DNA of 36,082 bases from Candidatus Omnitrophota bacterium (GCA_003598175.1 QZKN01000160.1:1-36082); one strand, 5' to 3'; counted from the stretch's first letter, positions 25,201 through 33,806 are shown. Program-made: numbers and translations. Notes: a model not told the origin generated them from the letters alone.

Positions 25201-25354
25201 GGCGCCGATGGCGCTGGGATTGGGAGAAGGCGGAGAAGTGCAGTCGCCGATGGCGCGCGTCGTGATCGGCGGCCTGCTTAGTTCTTCTCTCATCACGTTG
25301 GTCCTGATTCCAACGCTCTATTCGATCTTCGAACGAAAGGAAAAATCGGCTTGA
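22289..25354 (+). CDS. RND-superfamily efflux pump, AcrB/SwrC-like (HAE-type)
   Basis: A 1021-residue proton-driven inner-membrane transporter of normal RND length. The N-terminus FAIRRPVTTTMFF and RLPIDLMPDITYPAI are hallmarks. Transmembrane helix 4 reads GGLALGVGMLVDSAIVVLEN with Asp398 but Ser399 where AcrB has a second Asp. GIVVNNAIILVDYTN lies in helix 10 and RRRLRPILMTTLTTAVG in helix 11. Two large periplasmic loops (about 40-335 and 560-850) show the expected internal duplication. AGGATT precedes the ATG. The single-Asp helix 4 is seen in SwrC-like and other HAE relatives, so it is probably functional. It is the middle gene of the adaptor-pump-channel operon. Substrate unknown (drug, lipid or secondary metabolite). 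Confidence 0.95.
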   Translation: MSISHFAIRRPVTTTMFFLMVVLFGVVSFIRLPIDLMPDITYPAITVATSYEHVGPEEMEQLITRPIEETVSSIQGVEKITSTSTEGSSSVRVGFMWGTDLDNAANDIRARVDRIRDRLPEDADSPVIWKFDLSAFPVLFLGVSGRLDPVEMRDLVEHQIKYRLERVPGVAAIDIRGGLKREIHVDLDRRKLTALDLSLNAILAALKSDNLNLPAGKVDDGDLRILVRTKGEFANLEEIANTVVQVRDGVPILLKDLGIVEDSHEEITYISRSEGVPVLRMFVNKQSGSNTVEVVEGIIEEIKQVNIDFPQITVFPTLDTADYIKRAIANVRNAAMYGAILAAFILLFFLRNLTSTLIISIAIPISITATFALMYFYGFTLNIMTFGGLALGVGMLVDSAIVVLENIFRHCEGGKAAREAAEQGTEEVSSAIVASTLTTLVVFLPVVFVRGISGVTFKQLAAVVVFALFCSLIVALTLIPVMSARFLKRNETSSNPSKRGKPSGFLLSFIEREYLILLHTALHHRTIVIFLALALLGGSIWLSERIGVEFMPKADENEIRINGEMAVGTRLEVVDATFQEIENIVRNAVPEATIIYSRAGSSGWRSSGGHTGEVRVTLLPVSERKRSGEQICRDLRPLLAHIPGTIIRVREGQGLFVFRLIAGGEEAAEVQVRGYDLDISRELALRVKAEMEQVEGITDVLISREEGQPEEVVRVDRAKAAAMGLSVSSIAHAIETSLSGTSATMYRDGGDEYKILVRLKESDRLSVTDVLDMTIASQTGHSVVLKNVVRLERREGPMRIEREDQQRIITISGNISDRDLGSVMKNIEARIDAIPIPADFEIIPSGEYEEQQKAFLELLLGFCLAIILVYMVMASQFESLIDPFVVMFSIPFATIGVVLTLILTNTTFSVQSFIGCIMLAGIVVNNAIILVDYTNLLRRRDGFPLMDAIEESARRRLRPILMTTLTTAVGLAPMALGLGEGGEVQSPMARVVIGGLLSSSLITLVLIPTLYSIFERKEKSA

Positions 25355-25368
25355 TTTTCGATAAAATG

Positions 25369-25418
25369 TGGGAGCGCGGGCATCCTGCCCGCCAGTGCAG
25401 GCCGGAGGTCCACAACCA
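25369..25418. repeat. palindromic element with GGACCTCCGG module (copy 2)
   Basis: GCGGGCA (25376-25382) and TGCCCGC (25386-25392) form a 7-bp hairpin. It is followed by GTGCAGGCCGGAGGTCC (25395-25411), the reverse complement of the module at 20906-20922 with one mismatch. It lies in the 110-bp gap between the pump and channel genes, inside a likely operon. Confidence 0.75.
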
Positions 25419-25464
25419 CAAATTTTTACTATTTTAGTATTTCTAATCAGGGATAGAAATTGCC

Positions 25465-26961
25465 ATGAAAAGATTGTACGCCTTCGCTTTACTTCTCTTC
25501 GCGTTAGCCGCCATGTGTTCCGCGGAGAATGCCAAATCAACGATTTCCTCTTCCACACTGACCTTGAGCGTGCACGACAGTTTATTAATGGCGTTGGAAA
25601 CCAATCGTTCCCTCGCCGTCGAACGATACGGGCCGGAAATCAATCGTACGTTTATCGCCGATGAGGGGTCCGTTTTCGATCCGGTTTTGTCCTCGGACTT
25701 TTCCGCGGCGGAAAGCATCGGCCAGCGAACCTCGGGCGTGGGACAGTTTACCGGCGTCAGTTCTCGTTCGAAAACGGCCAACCTCGGAATTTCCAAACGC
25801 ACGCCGCTGGGTTTGAACGTCGATTTGGAAGCATCCGCCAGCACGCGAGAATCAAACGTCTATACCCGCCTCTATTCCACCCGCCTCGGTACAACATTGA
25901 CGATGCCGCTGCTGGAAGGGCTGGGAAGCAACGTCAATCTTGTCGGAGTGCGCCTAGCGGAACGCGATGTGGACATTTCCGAATACGAACTGCGCGGCTT
26001 CGTGCTCGCTCTCGCGGCGCAGACAGAAGAATTTTACTGGGATTTATTGTCCGCGCGTGAAGAATTGCAGATTCGGTTACGCTCTCTCGATTTGGCGCGG
26101 CAGCAGTTCACGGAAACACAGGATCGCATCGACGTCGGCGAAATTGCGGAAATCGAACTGGCCGCGGCGGAAGGGGAAGTCGCGTTGCGTGAAGAAGCGG
26201 TGATCGACGCGCACAGCGCGCTGGAAAAAACCGCTCTGCAACTGCTGCGGACGCTCAATCCGCCCGCCGAGAATTTATGGTCGCTGACGGTGGATTTGAT
26301 CGATTCGCCGTCGATGGAAATCACGCCGCTCGATTCAGTCGAAACCTACGTCGCCATCGCCCTGGCAGCCCGGCCGGATATCAATCAGGCGCGTCTCCAA
26401 CTTGAAAAACAGGAATTGAATATCGTCAGAACCCGCAACGGCCTATTGCCGCGTCTCGATTTTTTCCTTACGTTGGGCACGACCGGTTACGCCCGCACGT
26501 TCAGCGATTCCCTCTCGAAAATCAATGGGGACAATTTCGATTTAACGACGGGATTCGTTTTTGAATACGGTCTTGGCAACCGCGCCAAACGAGCGCGGCA
26601 CGAACGCGCTCAATTTCGCGTGGAGGAAGCGCAGGCCGCCTTATGGAATTTCGAACAGCTCATTGAACTCGACGTTCGCACCGCTTACATCGAAATCCAG
26701 CGCGCCGCGAAACAAATTACGGCAACGCATATCGCCACCCGCCTGCAGGATGCCAAATATCTTGCCGAACAGGAAAAATTTCGTGTGGGCAAATCGACGA
26801 ATTTGTTGGTTCTCGTCGCCCAGCGCGACCTGACGCAATCCCAGCTGGACGAAATCCGCGCCCAAATCAATCTGCGCAAAGCCATCATGCGGCTGCATGA
26901 GGCCAAGGGAACGCTGCTCGACCATCATCATATCGTGCTGCCATCTCCGGCGAAGGATTAA
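25465..26961 (+). CDS. TolC-family outer-membrane efflux channel
   Basis: A 498-residue outer membrane factor with a signal peptide (1-20, AAMCSAEN). Two outer-membrane-efflux-protein repeats cover about 30-250 and 280-490. They contain long coiled-coil helices such as SAREELQIRLRSLDLARQQF and its counterpart RAAKQITATHIATRLQDAKY. The pattern VGEIAEIELAAAEGEVALRE in the first half and VGKSTNLLVLVAQRDLTQSQ in the second half are the paired TolC signatures. AGGGATAG lies upstream of the ATG. It completes the exporter with the two preceding genes. A palindromic repeat separates it from the pump gene. Confidence 0.93.
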   Translation: MKRLYAFALLLFALAAMCSAENAKSTISSSTLTLSVHDSLLMALETNRSLAVERYGPEINRTFIADEGSVFDPVLSSDFSAAESIGQRTSGVGQFTGVSSRSKTANLGISKRTPLGLNVDLEASASTRESNVYTRLYSTRLGTTLTMPLLEGLGSNVNLVGVRLAERDVDISEYELRGFVLALAAQTEEFYWDLLSAREELQIRLRSLDLARQQFTETQDRIDVGEIAEIELAAAEGEVALREEAVIDAHSALEKTALQLLRTLNPPAENLWSLTVDLIDSPSMEITPLDSVETYVAIALAARPDINQARLQLEKQELNIVRTRNGLLPRLDFFLTLGTTGYARTFSDSLSKINGDNFDLTTGFVFEYGLGNRAKRARHERAQFRVEEAQAALWNFEQLIELDVRTAYIEIQRAAKQITATHIATRLQDAKYLAEQEKFRVGKSTNLLVLVAQRDLTQSQLDEIRAQINLRKAIMRLHEAKGTLLDHHHIVLPSPAKD

Positions 26962-27103
26962 ACTCTCCTATTGGGCACATGCACATGCAGAATGGATGAT
27001 CACGTGGCAAGGACAGTTGTTTCTGGCCTTGTGGATGTCTATCTCTATGACGGGTAATCACAAAAACATGTCATTTTTTTGTACTCAATATATAATCAGG
27101 ATT

Positions 27104-29131
27104 ATGATCAGAAACGCCCTATTTTTCACAATACTCATCGCAATCGCATCCGCGGCGCGCGCGGCCGATGACGTTGTCATCAATGAAATCCACTACTATC
27201 CCCCTGCCGGCTCTGCCTACGAATTCGTGGAATTGTATAATCCGCTCGATCGCTCCATCGATGTGAGCGGGTATACATTTACGGAAGGCATCGGATTCAC
27301 TTTTCCGGATTCCACAGTGATCCATTCGCGGGAATATATCCTGCTGGCGCTGAATCCATCTCTTTCCGATTGGCGCAATCTCACCGTGCGCGTGTTTGGC
27401 CCTTATGTCGGGAAATTATCAAACAGCGGAGAAGAGATTCTGCTGCGTTCACCCGCCGGCCATATCGTTGACAGCGTGAAGTACGATGAATTCACACCTT
27501 GGCCGCGCGGCGCCGACGGCTATGGCGCTTCGCTGGAACGAATCGATGCGCATTTGCCTTCCGACGATGCGTATAGTTGGCGCGCTTCGTTGGCAAGCGG
27601 CGGCACTCCCGGCCGGGAAAATTCGGTTGCGGGTAGTCCGGCGCATCCGGTGATCCGGTCCTGGTCCAGCCAACCTCGGCGCCCCACATCGTCCGATGCG
27701 GTGAAGATCGAGATCGATTTGGAAACACCGCCGGAGCGGATCGACAGCGTGAATCTGCAATACGAATGGTGGACCACGGTCGGCAAGCGTTCGCCGGCGA
27801 CGTTGCCGATGACATTGTTATCATCGACCGAATCCATATCCACCTTCTCGACCACGCTTCCCTCCGCCGCTTCGCAAACGCTCGTGCGCTTTAATTTGAA
27901 AATCACGTTGCGCGACGGCAACCTGTTGTACTTGCCTCACGCCGCCGAACCCCGGCCGTTTGAATCGTACTTCGTGTATGATAACGAAATCCCCACGCGA
28001 CTGCCGCTTTTGTGGATGTTTCCCTCCATCGCCACGGCCTTGCCGAAGCCGGGCCGCATCGTGCGCGGCGTGGCGGTCAAAGAGGTGGATTGCGATCATG
28101 TGGAACTGTACGACGGCGCCGACGTGCGCAATTCGCTGGTCGATCTGACCGGCCGCAAGATAAAATTTTTAAAAGGAGAGGAATATCGCGGCGAACGCAC
28201 GATCAATGTGTATCCCGAAAATCCCACACATCCCAATTCCGGCGGACCGGACACCAATCACAAGGAACACATCGCTTTTCAACTGTTTCGCGAATTGGGT
28301 ACACTCTCGCCCCGCTGCGACTGGTATCGAGTTATTGAAAACGGGCAACAGGCGCAACGAACCGCGACGGGACAACCTAACGAGAAGTTTCTGGAACTGA
28401 ACGAGCGCGATCCTGACTGCGATATTTATAAAATCGCTTATAACGAAGCCAATCGGTTGCCGAGTTACGGCACCGGCTATTCCAAACAAACCAATCTCGA
28501 CGAAGGCGCGGACAATCTTTTGCAATTGTTAGACGCCATCAACCGCGGCGCGGCGGAAGAACGAGAAACGGCGGTGCGCCGTTACCTCGAAGTGGACGAA
28601 GTAATCAATTACTCAGTCGCCGGCGTGTTGATCGGCAATTGGGACGGTTTCTTCAACAACATGTTTTTGATACATACTCCCTTCCCTATCGACAAATGGG
28701 AATGCGCGCCGTGGGATCTCGATAAAACATTCGGGTACACGGACGGCTATCCACCGCACAGCACCACCTTTGCCGAAATGCCGCTTGAATTTCCTCTCGA
28801 CGGTCGCGCCAGACTTGCCTCGCGGCAGGCCGGGCCGGTATCCCGTCCACTGCACCTCATCGAAGACTTGCATACGATCTATCTTTATCGAATGAAAGAC
28901 GCAATGAACAACATCTTTTCGATTGAACGGATGAATCGTTGGATCGATGAGATCGAAGCGCTGCTGTTGGAGGATTTGCAGTTGGAAGCGGATTATACCG
29001 GCGCATATCGCTCCAGCCGGCGTAACCAAATTCAAAGCGCCTATGATACCATGCGCACGTTCATTCAACTCCGCCATGATTATTTACGACCCCTTTTGCC
29101 GACATCCGTTTCTGATTGGGCATTGCATTAG
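27104..29131 (+). CDS. secreted lamin-tail-domain plus CotH-kinase-like protein
   Basis: A 675-residue secreted protein. A signal peptide (1-21) leads to a lamin-tail (LTD) domain (about 22-170): VVINEIHYYP, YEFVELYNPLDRSIDVSGY, REYILLALNP and closing GGTPGRENS. A linker beta-domain (about 180-290) is followed by a CotH-like kinase fold (about 300-675). Kinase-type landmarks are GNWDGFFNN (511-519) and APWDLDKTFG (535-544), the latter the metal-binding Asp region of CotH. CotH proteins phosphorylate spore-coat and other secreted proteins; the LTD-CotH pair is recurrent in environmental bacteria but of unknown role. The start at 27104 has CAGGA just upstream and gives a clean signal peptide; the open frame from 26897 overlaps the TolC gene and is ignored. 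Confidence 0.87.
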   Translation: MIRNALFFTILIAIASAARAADDVVINEIHYYPPAGSAYEFVELYNPLDRSIDVSGYTFTEGIGFTFPDSTVIHSREYILLALNPSLSDWRNLTVRVFGPYVGKLSNSGEEILLRSPAGHIVDSVKYDEFTPWPRGADGYGASLERIDAHLPSDDAYSWRASLASGGTPGRENSVAGSPAHPVIRSWSSQPRRPTSSDAVKIEIDLETPPERIDSVNLQYEWWTTVGKRSPATLPMTLLSSTESISTFSTTLPSAASQTLVRFNLKITLRDGNLLYLPHAAEPRPFESYFVYDNEIPTRLPLLWMFPSIATALPKPGRIVRGVAVKEVDCDHVELYDGADVRNSLVDLTGRKIKFLKGEEYRGERTINVYPENPTHPNSGGPDTNHKEHIAFQLFRELGTLSPRCDWYRVIENGQQAQRTATGQPNEKFLELNERDPDCDIYKIAYNEANRLPSYGTGYSKQTNLDEGADNLLQLLDAINRGAAEERETAVRRYLEVDEVINYSVAGVLIGNWDGFFNNMFLIHTPFPIDKWECAPWDLDKTFGYTDGYPPHSTTFAEMPLEFPLDGRARLASRQAGPVSRPLHLIEDLHTIYLYRMKDAMNNIFSIERMNRWIDEIEALLLEDLQLEADYTGAYRSSRRNQIQSAYDTMRTFIQLRHDYLRPLLPTSVSDWALH

Positions 29132-29269
29132 ACCGAAATCTATTCTATATTATATAAATAAAATCTACGCAGGTGAGTTCTTAGAGTTCCACTGTGTTTA
29201 GAGGGTACAAGGGATTGGATGCGCTTGAGAAGTGAGTTAATAGCAGGTTGTAACAAACAGTGCATTTTC

Positions 29270-31564
29270 TTACGGCTGAGTAAGTATTTGTTTCCATTCG
29301 ATTGCTGACAGAAGACTATTTTGCTTTTCTTTAATAGAAAGGAAAAAATGGGAAGTGGGAAGTGTTTGCCATTCATCATTAATGGATTTACGCCATTTTA
29401 ACGACAAATGGCCATTCTCGATTATATTATGATAGTAAATGATTACGAAGTGTGAGCCACGATTTAGCGGGATTTCTCCTTCGCGGATGCCGGTTCCGAT
29501 TCCGGCGCAGCGGGTAACGATATGATCGTCGATGCACAGCCAGGCGCTGTCATTCGATTCGAGCCGGAATGCGTATTCGCCGGCGTCATCGATCTGAAGA
29601 TTGGCTGAAAAACGCGCGCTAAAAATTCTTCCGGTTGCGTGGAGATGGAATGGAAACACGTCTTCGGCGCGCAGGCAATAGGTTTCGGCATGTCGGCGAG
29701 TATCCCAAATGTCACCGGCGAAGATATCAGCTTGGATGTGGCCTGCCAGTGTATTTATCTTGTTTTCTTGATATCCGTGGATGTCTCTCGCGATGGATGG
29801 CGGATATCTCTGCCACGGCGCGCGATAAACCAAGAGGAGTAAAATGAGGAATGATATGATCGGAATCCATTTTCGGCTTTTTTGATGAATGAGAAAATCG
29901 CGGGAGAGCCATCCGACCAGCAGTATAGTCAGGAAGGTAATGAGTAATCCCAATTTTCGCGGAATCGTGTTTTTTAAGATGAGATGTATCGTGTGAGAAC
30001 CGGGGGATAAGGAGAATTGCATGGTTCCTAACATTGGATCGATTTGAATGTCTGTGTGAATATCGTCGACGTATAACGTCCAGCCGGGAAACCAGATGGT
30101 ATCAACTTTTATCACGGCAGTTTCCGCGATCGATAGGTTCGCTTCATATCGCTGTGGCCATAATCGAACTTGATGAATGGTTCCTTTGCCGGAAAGGAGT
30201 GAGAATTTTTCCGGATAGGCGTCCTGGGGGAAGGTTTTGACGGTTTTGGGAACGAATTCGGTGGCGGGAGCGGAAGCGGCGCGCGTGCCGGAGGCGTAAA
30301 CGTGGCCGGGCGTGGTGGTCAGGAGAATGGGATCGTGCTCGGTTTTGAAACAGGTGGTTCCATACCACGTCATTAAGACGATGCATATGGTAGAAGAAAC
30401 GGGTAATGGGATTGTGCGGAAACGATGCAATTGCCACAACAAGAATCCCGATAAAAAAGAAAGTGATAGTACGACAAACAACAGAAACCGCCAGGGAAAC
30501 AGAATGAAGGGGAAATAAGGGATTCGTTCCCAAACCGGGATGCTGATGGAGAACATGAAAAAGATTGAAATGAAAAATACTGCGAGATAAAAGCGCGCGA
30601 TGGCTATGATTCGGCGGGATTTTTCCACCCACAGGAAAATTATGACGCCGACGGCAATTAACAAATAAGGCAATCCGATTTGAAACATCATGCCGCGTAG
30701 CGGATTGAGGGGCGCGGCGAAATTCGGATCGCCCCAATCGCGTTCAAAAAGTTCGTGCAGAAAAAGAAAATGATTGTGGAAATCGGCGAAACCTCCCAAT
30801 ACCTTGTCGGTGCGGATAATCCGTCCCTCGACGATCATCGGCAACCAATAAAAGGACGCCAGACCCATTCCCAGCAAAATAATTGAAACGTAAGCGAACA
30901 GTGAACGTTTGAAACGGCTTCGATTATGCAGATCGGCGATGATAAAAAGCAGCGGGCTGAGAACGAGCGTCATGAATGCGACCAGATGGTAACTTAAAAC
31001 GATTGCGGCTAATGAAAATGCGGCGGGAACGATTTGCGTCACCTTATGGTCGGTTATGGCGCTTGTGGCATAGCAAAAGAAAAGCGGCAGAAAAACAAAA
31101 ACCATGCATTCGGCAGGCGCGCCGCGTGTATAAAGATCAACCAGATGATAGGGAGCGGCCATATAGGCGACGGCGGACACAATCGCAGCAGCGCGCGGCA
31201 GACGGTCGCGCGCGCCGTGATACATCGCGAGGCCGGAAAAGAGGATGGTGAGCGACAACACGGCGCGCATGGTTTGCGCATCAGTCAGCCCGAAACAATG
31301 CAGGAATGCGCAGCAATAAAAAAATAAGGGAGGATAAAGATAAAAAACCGGCAGGCCATACCCATCGGCCAGATGAGGAAGCCAGCGGGAGCCGAAGGGA
31401 GAATGGTCAAGCGTGTGATTGAGCTCGACCACGCGGTCGAACATATGCTGCGCATCGTGCGTATAAAAAAAGCAAGGATGCATGAGCGGCGGGGTGAGCA
31501 AAAGCCACATTGTAAAGAGTACCGGAAACGGCCACCAGCGCGGGAGGTGCGATTCGTTATTCAT
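29270..31564 (-). CDS. polytopic GT-C-like membrane protein with C-terminal PA14 domain
   Basis: A 764-residue membrane protein. About eleven hydrophobic helices fill residues 10-400, with a first loop FFYTHDAQHMFDRVVEL (33-49) whose H-D pair resembles the acidic loop of GT-C lipid-linked glycosyltransferases and of the PTPS-related membrane family. An exoplasmic beta domain (about 420-530) and another helix follow. The C-terminus (about 610-745) is a PA14-like domain: FSARFSANLQIDDAGEYAF, LESNDSAWLCIDD and LNRGSHFVIIYYHN are its typical strands, often carbohydrate-binding. The ATG at 31564 overlaps the end of the preceding gene by eight bases, so translation is probably coupled; GTG at 31573 is an alternative. 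Role suggested: transferring or binding surface sugar. Substrate unknown. Confidence 0.75.
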   Translation of the reverse strand: MNNESHLPRWWPFPVLFTMWLLLTPPLMHPCFFYTHDAQHMFDRVVELNHTLDHSPFGSRWLPHLADGYGLPVFYLYPPLFFYCCAFLHCFGLTDAQTMRAVLSLTILFSGLAMYHGARDRLPRAAAIVSAVAYMAAPYHLVDLYTRGAPAECMVFVFLPLFFCYATSAITDHKVTQIVPAAFSLAAIVLSYHLVAFMTLVLSPLLFIIADLHNRSRFKRSLFAYVSIILLGMGLASFYWLPMIVEGRIIRTDKVLGGFADFHNHFLFLHELFERDWGDPNFAAPLNPLRGMMFQIGLPYLLIAVGVIIFLWVEKSRRIIAIARFYLAVFFISIFFMFSISIPVWERIPYFPFILFPWRFLLFVVLSLSFLSGFLLWQLHRFRTIPLPVSSTICIVLMTWYGTTCFKTEHDPILLTTTPGHVYASGTRAASAPATEFVPKTVKTFPQDAYPEKFSLLSGKGTIHQVRLWPQRYEANLSIAETAVIKVDTIWFPGWTLYVDDIHTDIQIDPMLGTMQFSLSPGSHTIHLILKNTIPRKLGLLITFLTILLVGWLSRDFLIHQKSRKWIPIISFLILLLLVYRAPWQRYPPSIARDIHGYQENKINTLAGHIQADIFAGDIWDTRRHAETYCLRAEDVFPFHLHATGRIFSARFSANLQIDDAGEYAFRLESNDSAWLCIDDHIVTRCAGIGTGIREGEIPLNRGSHFVIIYYHNIIENGHLSLKWRKSINDEWQTLPTSHFFLSIKEKQNSLLSAIEWKQILTQP

Positions 31565-33074
31565 AATGTTCACGTGGATTCTGTTTTTGCCTTATTTCGT
31601 CGTGAATTTGGAAGACGATGCAATGTTCGTCTTCATAACCGATGGTCATTTTCGGGTGATGGCGGAACTGTTCGATGGCGTCGGTGAAATCGATGCTAAA
31701 AAAGGCAAAACGGGAGTTGAAAAGTGTTTTGATCTCGATATCCGGATGTTTGGATTCTCCGCGTCCGATCAACCGCCATTTCAGCCAGAGATTGGGATCG
31801 TAGGCGTACATGAAAATCGGATCGAGGCAAACGAGATAATAATTGTCGGGATTGAAGTAGAACAGCTGTGGAAAATCGTCCCAATCGCCATGGAAAATGG
31901 TTTCCTTGTCCGGCACGTGCTCCTTCATCCACAACGCCGCTTCGCGATAATACGGTTCGTGCTCGAGCGAATTGAGATACAACGCTTTTGTGTAAGTGCG
32001 CACGAAAAAAAATGCGGTAATTATTGTGAATACGATGGTAACGTTTCTGCCGGTACGGAATTGGTTGTGATTCTCACCATTCTTTGGACTTTCGAAAATA
32101 TATCGCCAATCCAGCGGCAGTTTCGCATCGCGAACCAGACAGGCGACGGCGAGAATGACGTAAGCGGGCCAATATTCGGCAAAGCGTTTGGACATCATGG
32201 TCAAGCAGAGAAAACCGAAAGCGAGGAAGATGAAGAAGGTGGTATCTTCCTTCATCTCCGCTTTCTTCCAGGCGCAGTAGAAAAGGGCAATCGGCAGAGA
32301 GAAAAATGCAACGGTGAAATTGATGATGAACCAACGCGGATCGGGCGGTTGAATTTCATCTGCAAAACCAAGATCGATGCCGGACCAAAGGAGTTTTAAA
32401 ACATCGATGTTTTGGACTTTCCAGATCAACAGATTATTGGGGAAATGAGGGTGAATAAATATGCCGAAGAAGGTTCCGAAAATAGCGAAATGGAGTAACA
32501 TGCCATTCCACTTGCTGGTATGAAACAATTTATTCAAACAATAAAGCAGTGCAAAGCCGATGACGAGATGATAGGCGGTATAAGTCAAGACAAAAACAGC
32601 GCACAGAAACGCAATCAACCACCGTTTGTTTTCAAATAATGCCCAGCAGAGGTACAACGTAAGAAACAACGAAAGAATATGGGGTCGCGCAAGTGATAAT
32701 CGGTAAAGAAACAAATCCGCAGATGCAAAAAACAAAAAAATGAAGAGAACCGGAATCGGCACTTTTCTTTTATTCAATACAAAATAGGTAATCAAAATCA
32801 CCAACGTTGAAAAAACTATCGTTGCAATTTTCGCACCTTCTGTTTCACCGATTGTCAAAAAAGGAATCAGAATGAGATGAAACAGGAATTCCTTATCCGC
32901 GTAACTTTCGTGAAAGAGAGATGCTTGCGTGTAGGGGAACTGCTTTGCAAAATGATCTTGGTGAGTTGTGACGCGAATGTGCAAGTATGGATCAGTTCCC
33001 GTCAAGTATGGAGTTGAAAATTGCAGAATAAAGAGGCAAGAAAAGCAAAAGAATAAGATTAAATAAATTTTCAA
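31557..33074 (-). CDS. polytopic GT-C-like membrane protein
   Basis: A 505-residue membrane protein with about ten hydrophobic helices in residues 1-370 and a soluble C-terminal domain with no recognised fold. The first loop, LTGTDPYLHIRV (24-35), recalls the D-x-Y-x-H loop of STT3-like oligosaccharyltransferases and other GT-C enzymes, and ADKEFLFHL follows as in that class. There is no ATG near the start. A TTG at 33074 is preferred because TTGAGGATT places GAGGA eight bases upstream; the longer frame from TTG 33089 lacks a ribosome binding site. It overlaps the PA14-bearing gene by eight bases and follows the HEAT-like gene by 42 bp. It likely works with its neighbour on surface glycans. 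Function is inferred from fold only. Confidence 0.7.
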   Translation of the reverse strand: MKIYLILFFCFSCLFILQFSTPYLTGTDPYLHIRVTTHQDHFAKQFPYTQASLFHESYADKEFLFHLILIPFLTIGETEGAKIATIVFSTLVILITYFVLNKRKVPIPVLFIFLFFASADLFLYRLSLARPHILSLFLTLYLCWALFENKRWLIAFLCAVFVLTYTAYHLVIGFALLYCLNKLFHTSKWNGMLLHFAIFGTFFGIFIHPHFPNNLLIWKVQNIDVLKLLWSGIDLGFADEIQPPDPRWFIINFTVAFFSLPIALFYCAWKKAEMKEDTTFFIFLAFGFLCLTMMSKRFAEYWPAYVILAVACLVRDAKLPLDWRYIFESPKNGENHNQFRTGRNVTIVFTIITAFFFVRTYTKALYLNSLEHEPYYREAALWMKEHVPDKETIFHGDWDDFPQLFYFNPDNYYLVCLDPIFMYAYDPNLWLKWRLIGRGESKHPDIEIKTLFNSRFAFFSIDFTDAIEQFRHHPKMTIGYEDEHCIVFQIHDEIRQKQNPREHYE

Positions 33075-33116
33075 GAATACAATCCTCAATTATTACAACT
33101 TGATAAATGGTTTTTG

Positions 33117-33806
33117 TTATGGGGCGGGTTTTGGAGTATTCTCTTTTTTTGAATACCATTCCAATCTTTCCAATAAAAAATGTTGAATCGAATCATTTTC
33201 GAATTGAGAAATTTTTTCCTTCAATTTGGGAATCATTTCAATCGTAATTTGATCCCCAATAGAAAGAATTGCTCCCTGAGCGCCATATCGTACGCGTCTG
33301 ATAATTTCATTATAATGATCATAAGGAATATTTTCTTTAAATTTCACTTCTTTGGGATCAGGTGATACCCATATTTCCATTGGCACGATCAGATTTTCAA
33401 GAAATCGGATTGATTTTTCTGTTCGTATTGCTCCTAATGCATATAATGCCCTTACTAAAGCATTAAGTGGTTCTCCTTTTTCAATCGTTCCATTCGTTAA
33501 AAAAGTAACGACAAAATTTATGCATATATCTTCAAATAGTATTTTATCATTAGGATACAAATAATTTTCAATTATATTAAAAGATTTTCTTTTTCTCATA
33601 AAATCTGAATTCTCTTGGATAGTTTTTTGTACATATTTGATTAGATCATGATCCGATATTATATTATCTTTAGTAGTAGACAAATAGTCATTGATTAATA
33701 GTTTTTCTTGTAAAGTATATTCATCGAGCAAGGAATCAGTATGAATTTTTGAGATAAAAATCAATAGACTCATTGTTGTTAATACATATAATATAATTGT
33801 TTTCAT
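33117..33806 (-). CDS. secreted HEAT-repeat-like hypothetical protein (AT-rich)
   Basis: A 229-residue protein I do not recognise. It has a signal peptide or anchor (MKTIILYVLTTMSLLIFIS) and then an all-helical body. Two stretches, ALVRALYALGAIRTEKSIRFLENLI (about 115-140) and VRYGAQGAILSIGDQITIEMIPKLKEKI (about 173-200), have the A-L-x-x-L-G-x-I pattern of HEAT/PBS repeats. AAAGGAG lies about eight bases before the ATG, an excellent site. Base composition is far more AT-rich than in the genes to the left; a hand count over 33481-33540 gives 16 G+C of 60. It lies 125 bp downstream of the metzincin gene on the same strand. It may be a scaffold or inhibitor for that protease, but nothing shows this directly. 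Confidence 0.7.
   Translation of the reverse strand: MKTIILYVLTTMSLLIFISKIHTDSLLDEYTLQEKLLINDYLSTTKDNIISDHDLIKYVQKTIQENSDFMRKRKSFNIIENYLYPNDKILFEDICINFVVTFLTNGTIEKGEPLNALVRALYALGAIRTEKSIRFLENLIVPMEIWVSPDPKEVKFKENIPYDHYNEIIRRVRYGAQGAILSIGDQITIEMIPKLKEKISQFENDSIQHFLLERLEWYSKKENTPKPAP

Noticed and set aside
24461..25558. Minus-strand open frame of 365 codons
   Set aside because: It is antisense to the RND pump gene, has no ribosome binding site, and has a biased His/Asn/Gln-rich shadow composition.
31482..32399. Plus-strand open frame of 305 codons
   Set aside because: It is antisense to the GT-C-like membrane genes. The minus frame gives coherent membrane helices and overlapping start/stop signals.
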